Shown: in pieces, positions 58,195 to 64,000 of the stretch
Layout of the letters: the number at the start of each line of letters is the position of its first letter
Numbering within the stretch: the first letter of the stretch is position 1
Assembly (NCBI RefSeq): GCF_050908995.1
Contig: NC_135118.1
Span: forward strand, 496,001-560,000
Origin: Andrena cerasifolii
Lineage: Eukaryota > Arthropoda > Insecta > Hymenoptera > Andrenidae
Direction: 5' to 3'
Length of the DNA: 64,000 nt
Position numbers and translations under genes: made by a program
The notes under the pieces: generated by a model
What the model was told of the DNA's origin: nothing
Databases searched by the model: none
The model's input: only the letters and a program-made list of their open reading frames with translations

Positions 58195-59310
58195 TGTACG
58201 CATAATTTTGCAGAAAGGATTTCGTACAGGGGAGAGTAGAAGATTTACGAACCCCTAAGGGAAAAGTTAAATTGAAAGAATAGTATTGACTCTAATCAAA
58301 TTTAATTTATAGATAGTTGAACTTTGGTTAATTATCTACAAAGGCAATACAATGAATTATAGATACTTTAAGAAACAAATCATTTTCTGAAAGAAAAACA
58401 AAACTCTTTCTATCCGCTATTATTCGTAGCTAGCGGGGTAAATGCAAACGGTTGCTTAAAGTTCTCTTGATCTTTACTGAACACTGCTTTTCTTCCATAC
58501 CGTGGATCTGACCCAGTCTTTCTTCTTGTTTGATCGAATTTTGGTTGTTCGTGGGATTGAATATTTATTTGCTGCCAGACCGATTGAAAGTCTTTTATCC
58601 TTAACCTCTTTCACGGGAATCTCAAGATCTTTCAACGCCTATGTACGTATATTCTTCCTAATATAATTCCGGAGTACTGGACACATAAATAGCTTCGAAT
58701 TGTTAAGAGAAAAGGGTAGATGACATCGTCCTTAATAGCCCCAAACACGCTGTTCGTAATTACCCCAAATGGACAGAATTTACAAAATTTCAAATAAAAC
58801 AAATACGAGCATATATATATACATAGTGATCACGTGATTTTATTTAGAATTAAGTAACTGATTTACGAAAAAAATATACTCTGTTGGTTAGTATAGTTTT
58901 AATGCACTATAGACTCAAAATACTCGAGCGTAAACTTATAAGAAAAGCTACGAAAACATTTCACGCCCATTATCTTCGCAGTTGCGTGCAGCCTTCCGTT
59001 ATGATAGCTTCCTTAACACTAAACATTGCTAATTACATCACGTAACAATATCGCGGGAGGACAGGACAAGCGAATTCAGCGAATACCACGGTGTTCCGGG
59101 TTACCCCGCGTCCGCAATTCCCCCACTCTCTCTTACATACTTATTCAGTTATTTTGATACATGGATACCATCGATAATGCATGAATTTAATCAGTGATTT
59201 TTGTACTATACATAAAGTACTATAATATAATACATATAGATCGGCAATGCGGTGCATATGGTTTGTTTTTGTAGTTGTTAAACATGCGTAGCATTTATCC
59301 TTATTTCTGT
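58195..59310. other. No gene recognised
   Basis: AT-rich sequence with only short frames lacking motifs. No repeat or inverted end was supported. Confidence 0.5.
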
Positions 59311-59314
59311 CCCG

Positions 59315-60594
59315 TGTAACCTTCTTTAACGAGGCGTTGCCGTTAATTACAGGATATTCCACGAATAGAGCAGTTACCCGTGGAATTGTGGAACTTGGTT
59401 CGGTTGGCGTGCGATATAGAAATAGTTTTCAAGAAAGTCGTCTTTTAACAATAATAACAAAAATAGTTTATTCAAAAATAGGTTTTGTCTCTAAGTCGAA
59501 ATGGAGCATAATAATACTACACTGAATCGTGTGAACTATGATGATAATAAATTGAACATAAGATAATTACGTAAGGACGTATCGGTCGGTAATAAAGAAT
59601 ATCTTTTGATTTCGGTTTCGACGCTAAGTCAGTAATAAAGATTATCGTTTGATTTTCGGTAACGACGCTAAATCGGTAATAAAGAATATCGTTTGATTTC
59701 TGTTACGACGCTAAATCGATAATAAAGAATACCTTTTGATTTCGGTTTTGAATAGTTATAAATGAGGCGTTAATTAATATTAAACCTAGTATAAGTGTAC
59801 GATACTAAATTGCTCATGGAACAGAAATGCCCCGACACGAAGTCGATATAATGTGTAATAGAAGAATTGATGCTTCAGTCATTTCAAAATGTAAAGCTAA
59901 GAAAATTGAGAGGATTCCTTCTCTCAGAGTTGGATTGGCTTCCCCTGTTGCCTATCAGCTGGCTTACGCTTTCTTGGATTGTTGCCAAGGGGTTAATTAA
60001 AGCGGCCTCAGCTGTAGATTCCTCGTGGCTCTGGGGCTAATTAAAGCAGCCAGAGATGGAAGTTGGAATGCTGTTTTAAAGTAAACTTGGCTTGTATACG
60101 TCACGAAATCCAGGGGCTAATAAAGCGGCCGGAGATCTGAGCTGATGGCCTAACTAACGGTATGCTGCTGGTTCGGTGGCAGAACTAAGAAGTCTTCTCT
60201 TCACTGCTGACGGGCCTATATTTATACTCCTCGCTGGTACTTGGCCCGCACCAATCACTCGTTGCGCGATTACGCGCACCAATTGGATTTTATATCCGGT
60301 TCGCGCCACTCGCGCACTATACTCAGTTTATTCGGCGTCCGGTTTATCTTTTGTTCCGCGCACGCGCGCACTATCCGTTCGCGGCACTCAGTTTCACTTG
60401 TCGAGTGAATGGCACTGCGCATGCGTTTGCGTCACTACGTTCTCTCACCCGCCGACGGGCCGCACTCTGTTCGCACGCTTGCGTGTGTTTAATTTATTGC
60501 TAACATTGAAAAGCTTAGGTATAATATAAAGATAATTAACAATTAATGTAATAAGATAGGAAAAATTGACGGTAGTGCGTAGCGGTACGTTACA
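59315..60594. mobile_element. Probable solo LTR, 1280 bp
   Basis: Begins TGTAAC and ends GTTACA with a 4-bp duplication cccg on both sides (59311-59314 and 60595-60598). These are the hallmarks of an LTR of the Gypsy or BEL/Pao type left by recombination. No primer-binding site or pol sequence adjoins it. The interior has a 43-bp tandem repeat, three copies of a (t)taa(t)taaagc(g/a)gcc motif (about 59993, 60037 and 60118), and a CpG-rich stretch at 60230-60480 that could be promoter-like. The call depends on short terminal matches. Confidence 0.6.
59587..59750. repeat. 43-bp tandem repeat, about 3.8 copies
   Basis: Units start c(g/a)(g/a)taataaagaa at 59587, 59630, 59674 and 59717, each continuing atc-tttgatttcgg and ending acgctaa(a/g)t, with the last incomplete. 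It lies inside the probable solo LTR. Confidence 0.9.
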
Positions 60595-60835
60595 CCCGTG
60601 ATAAGACTGTTCATTGCTGTTGATGGTGAATCTTTGTAATTTATAATATTAAAAATGATCTGAAGTCATCCCCTGTGCAAATTATCTTTGTAAAAAGAAG
60701 TGAGGTCCCCATAAAAATCTTCAAAAAAGTAAAGAAATTAAGCCAAGTACAGGATATCAAATAAATCACAAAAAATGTTGTGAAATCAAACTGAGCTGCA
60801 ATTACATAAAGGTGTTTTCCCGCAGCGTGCAAAGG

Positions 60836-61810
60836 CTACCGCGTCTCTAGATTTCTTATACAACTTAAATGATAACCCCCTTTGTATCTTGGCCACGAAT
60901 ATTTTTAGATCCAGTATCCGCGACTGATTGTTAAAGAATTTCACGTCGACTTTTTAATCTCGTATTCCAAGAAATGTTTCAAACTAATGACTGATGTTGA
61001 ATATAGTACGTAATTAATTTTAATTATAGATGTGGACAAAAATTTCAAACCAATTCTTAATTGGAAATATTCAAGAGATATCTATATAATATGTATTATT
61101 TACGTGAATTCGCATAACTTGTGGGAATGGAATAGGACGATTCAATTTATAAGGCTAAATAAGAGCATATTAAAATCTAGATAGCAATATTACTTCCTTA
61201 TGTATACATTATGTATACATTAATTGAAACATAACTGCCAAAGAAAAGGCATATCCAATCTTCTTAAAAATCATGTAAGAAATTAATAAGACAGAGAAAA
61301 CAATTTGTATACACGAAATTTACATACAACTTTAGAAAACTTTTAGCGAGCTCTAATTTATTGCAACACAATTTTTTGACGATAAAGTTTGTCGCTTTGA
61401 GTATTCACTTGTTTACTGATTCTTAAATTTGAAAGAATACGCAATCTTCTTCTAACTTATAATCGATAATTTAAAACAATGCCATTTATGTATCAGATGA
61501 TACACTATTTACTTTACAGGAATTTCGTTTAACTTTTCGCGAGACCGATCGACAAAAAATAGTGTCCGGCAAAATAGAATCAGCTTGACTACGAGTTGTA
61601 TTTAATAAGAATATGTAATTATAAATTACATTGTTAATAATTACATTAACGTGCATATCAGAGTTAAGGGCAAAAATACAGGCAATACAAGGAAAAACAA
61701 ATGGGTATTACAAATTCGGAAATGAGAGGTACAAACAATTATTTCCTTATTAAAGCAGGCACGTTTATTTTGAGTATGTTATAACAGTTACATATCTAGA
61801 GACGCGGTAG
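60836..61810. mobile_element. AT-rich segment bounded by perfect 16-bp inverted repeats
   Basis: ctaccgcgtctctaga at 60836-60851 and its exact complement tctagagacgcggtag at 61795-61810 enclose about 940 bp of AT-rich, non-coding DNA. The arrangement suggests a MITE-like element, but no target duplication was found immediately outside. Confidence 0.5.
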
Positions 61811-61848
61811 CGTCTCGACGCCAAGTACATGTTTCGACACCCTGTACA

Positions 61849-62060
61849 TACAGGGTGTCCCAGAATTGAGGGACATCCCGGAACATGCAATATCCTGATG
61901 CAAAAAGAAATCGAAAAGTCCTTAACCGTTTTGGGATCTGGGGTTTCGTTTTCGAGATATTAAGAAAAAAACCTGACCAATCAGAGCGCGAGCCTTCCGC
62001 TGGAGGTCCCGCGCTAGCGTGGTCGCGCGCCGGGCCGCGCTGCGACTACGAACAAGCAAA
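61849..62060. mobile_element. End fragment of a CAGGGTG-type element
   Basis: Starts TA then cagggtgtcccagaattgag, a terminus of the same general type as 51749. It follows directly after another terminus pointing the opposite way (acaccctgta at 61837-61846). No matching second end occurs downstream in the window, so the element is truncated or belongs to a larger rearranged copy. GC-rich sequence follows at 61985-62045. Confidence 0.6.
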
Positions 62061-63470
62061 ACGGCATGCATAGAAAGAAATTGCGTAGAATGACAAATGA
62101 AAAAAACATAACAAAAAAATCTAACCTTTTGCCATGGTTTGTTTGCCATTTAAAGTGAATAATGAATAAATGATAAATGGATGAAAATCGTGTGTAACGT
62201 AAAAAGACAAATACACTGTTGTTTTTTTTTTTAGAAGAATCGAAAATAATAATTATTTGGAGTGACAGGATAAGGAACGCGTAAATTTCCTTCTTTAATA
62301 ACGTACAAACGAAAAGGTATGCAACAGGGAACGAACGAAAACTTATCGTAGTTGGTTATTATGATAAAAATCTGTAGTTCAATAACGGCCAACACTGTTG
62401 TTGATAGTGAATAAGGCCGTTTACAAACAACGAGGAAAAATTTACGTACGGAAATTTGGAGAATTATCGCCGGAAATAATCCATAACCTGCGTTAAATTT
62501 AAAAAAATAAGAGTCGCCAATAATGTAACTAAAACTCACCCTTTCGAAAATTCACCTGCAGTTTGAAAACCTGTGTCACTACGTCAGTGAACCGATCCTA
62601 TCTCGGGTATACGATACCACCGTTAAGGATCGCAACGTCAAGTGCGACCGGGTTAATGTACCGAATATTTACTTCAGTGCACGGCTACTACTAACACTGA
62701 TCACTTAATTTATTTTTCATGGGACGTGTTGTTCCTATGTTATAAAAATTGGTGGAAATGAATTTTTACCTGGCGTTCGGAGCCGTGGGTATTCCCGCGC
62801 AAATTCTCACGCTGCAGCACTTGCGTCCTCGTTGTTCGGGGGGTACACCCAGAACATCGCGTAATACTTTTGAGCAGAGAACATTTCTGCGACCTGATTG
62901 CTTGCTGACTGACAAGATTTTTTCCAAGGGACTTCTTCTACCCCCAAATAGTTTCTCGCGTTCCATTATGAGTTGACACCCACCAGGCCAAGAGGCTTCA
63001 GATAAAAAAAGCCAGCACATATTCGAAACACACGTGCCTTGCAGAAGTGCAAGGAACGAACCATCCTACACTTTCATAAAACCCCGCACTCCGTCCTTTT
63101 ACTGCCAATGTACCCATTGCTTCGAGGTAGACAGCAGACACCACGTGTTTCGGTTCAAAAGGGTCCGAAGAGAAGAGAAATAGGAAGTCTTTGAGTTGCT
63201 ATAAAGAAGAAAAGGTATACCATTCCTGTTTCCTTTTCCGATACCCTGAGTTCACGTCTGCTACGAGGCGGAACCAGCTAAGCCATAAATTACCCAAAAC
63301 AAATCGTTCTCTACCGCCGACTCGCAGGACAATACGGTAATAAACCGCGTCCCTGGAGAAATGCTTTGGCCCATCAGCCTGATTAATTTTAAATGCGTCT
63401 CGCGGAGAGACACAGGAAGAAAGGGGGTAACTCGCTTAGTTCGCGTAGTCCCACCTGCTTCGTCCTTCCT
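62061..63470. other. No gene recognised
   Basis: AT-rich to 62560, then mixed composition. Frames of 60-100 codons are present but show no motif or plausible start context. A T-run lies at 62221-62232. Confidence 0.45.
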
Positions 63471-63479
63471 TCCAATTAA

Positions 63480-64000
63480 AGGCAGATCCCTTATCTCTAG
63501 AGTATAAGCACGCGCTCGAATTTCAAAACAAAAGCACGCGTTGACGTATTCCGTGCGAGAAAAGGTGGGCATGAAGTCCGATTGGTCGTAACCTAAAAAA
63601 ATCTGCCCTGCATCCCTCCCAAACGGCCACTGTTTTGAAGAGGCCTTCTTCACAGCCATGTCTTTTCCCCAAGGCCCACCAGTATAAACACGCGCTTAAA
63701 TTTCAAAACAAAAGCACGCGTCGACGTATTCCGTGCGAGAGAAGTTTGGCTTCGGGGAGCATATATTTCTGTGAAGAGGGCCTCTACAAGACAGTGGCCG
63801 CTTCAGAGGGATGCAGGGCAGATTGGTTAGATTAGGACCAATCAAACGCGTACTTTTGTTTTAGAATTCCAGCGCGTGTTTATACTGGTGGGCCTTGTAG
63901 AGAAGACATGGCTGTGAAGAAGGCCTCTTCAAACCAGTGGCCGTTTGGGAGGGATGCAGGGCAGATTAGGTTAGGACCAATCGAAATTCATGCCCACCTT
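63480..64000. repeat. Complex palindromic repeat running off the window end
   Basis: tctgccctgcatccctccc at 63602 is mirrored by gggagggatgcagggcaga at 63947-63965, giving a palindrome centred near 63783 whose arms extend to the window end. Within the left arm, a block of about 58 bp starting tataa(g/a)cacgcgct at 63503 is repeated directly at about 63683. A middle copy, tcagagggatgcagggcaga near 63806, breaks perfect symmetry. Parts of the arm (gcatccctcccaaacggc and ttgaagaggcc) recur in the loop of the palindromic element at about 52386-52430. Confidence 0.75.

Noticed and set aside
60176..60529. 117-codon ORF in CpG-rich DNA
   Set aside because: Lies within the probable solo LTR; no recognisable domain and compositionally biased.
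62749..63659. ORFs of 75-132 codons near the right end
   Set aside because: No motifs, overlapping antisense frames, and the last overlaps a palindromic repeat.

Overview
The window looks like heterochromatic or pericentromeric-type DNA of an insect, probably a hymenopteran such as an ant or wasp. The evidence is a long complex satellite, Jockey-clade LINE and Copia pol remnants, many short TA-flanked elements with CAGGGTG or CAGTA ends, and no prokaryotic gene organisation. The species cannot be named from sequence alone. I see no intact host protein-coding gene. All recognisable coding sequence belongs to transposable elements, and all of it carries at least one break.

Layout. (1) 1-35012: one uninterrupted satellite array of about 128 monomers of roughly 274 bp, already running at base 1. 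Monomers fall into three length classes (about 269, 276-277 and 279-280 bp). They form larger repeats of 6029, 5750, 5741, 4106 and 1634 bp. (2) 35013-35145: short unique junction. (3) 35146-35657: a pogo/Tigger-type MITE. (4) 35754-38475: a Mutator-like transposase followed by a YqaJ/lambda-exonuclease-like nuclease domain, split by an extra A in a 9-A run, then a 69-bp (23-codon) minisatellite at 38501-39168. (5) 39901-40096: a foldback MITE that recurs at 56390-56582. (6) 40570-45315: a decayed Copia element whose 3' LTR was hit by a 3.56-kb hAT-like transposon; the left inverted repeat of that transposon then took a tRNA-related SINE and a solo LTR. (7) 45618-46145: a second pogo-like MITE and an old fragment of the element described next. 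(8) 46327-56283: a full-length Jockey-type LINE with a perfect 19-bp target duplication, interrupted by a 4.9-kb inverted-repeat element. That element contains a foldback, which contains a 1.27-kb near-perfect palindromic element. (9) 57009-58192: a TA-flanked inverted-repeat element. (10) 59315-60594: a probable 1.28-kb solo LTR. (11) 60836-61810: AT-rich DNA bounded by perfect 16-bp inverted repeats. (12) 63480-64000: a complex palindromic repeat running off the end of the window.

How it fits together. The left half is shaped by recombination between repeats; diagnostic variants place one unequal-exchange junction to within a few tens of bases. The right half is a stack of insertions whose order can be read from target-site duplications and from comparing paired inverted repeats. 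The most interesting protein is the transposase plus YqaJ nuclease. The hAT-like transposase is nearly intact but carries one in-frame TGA.
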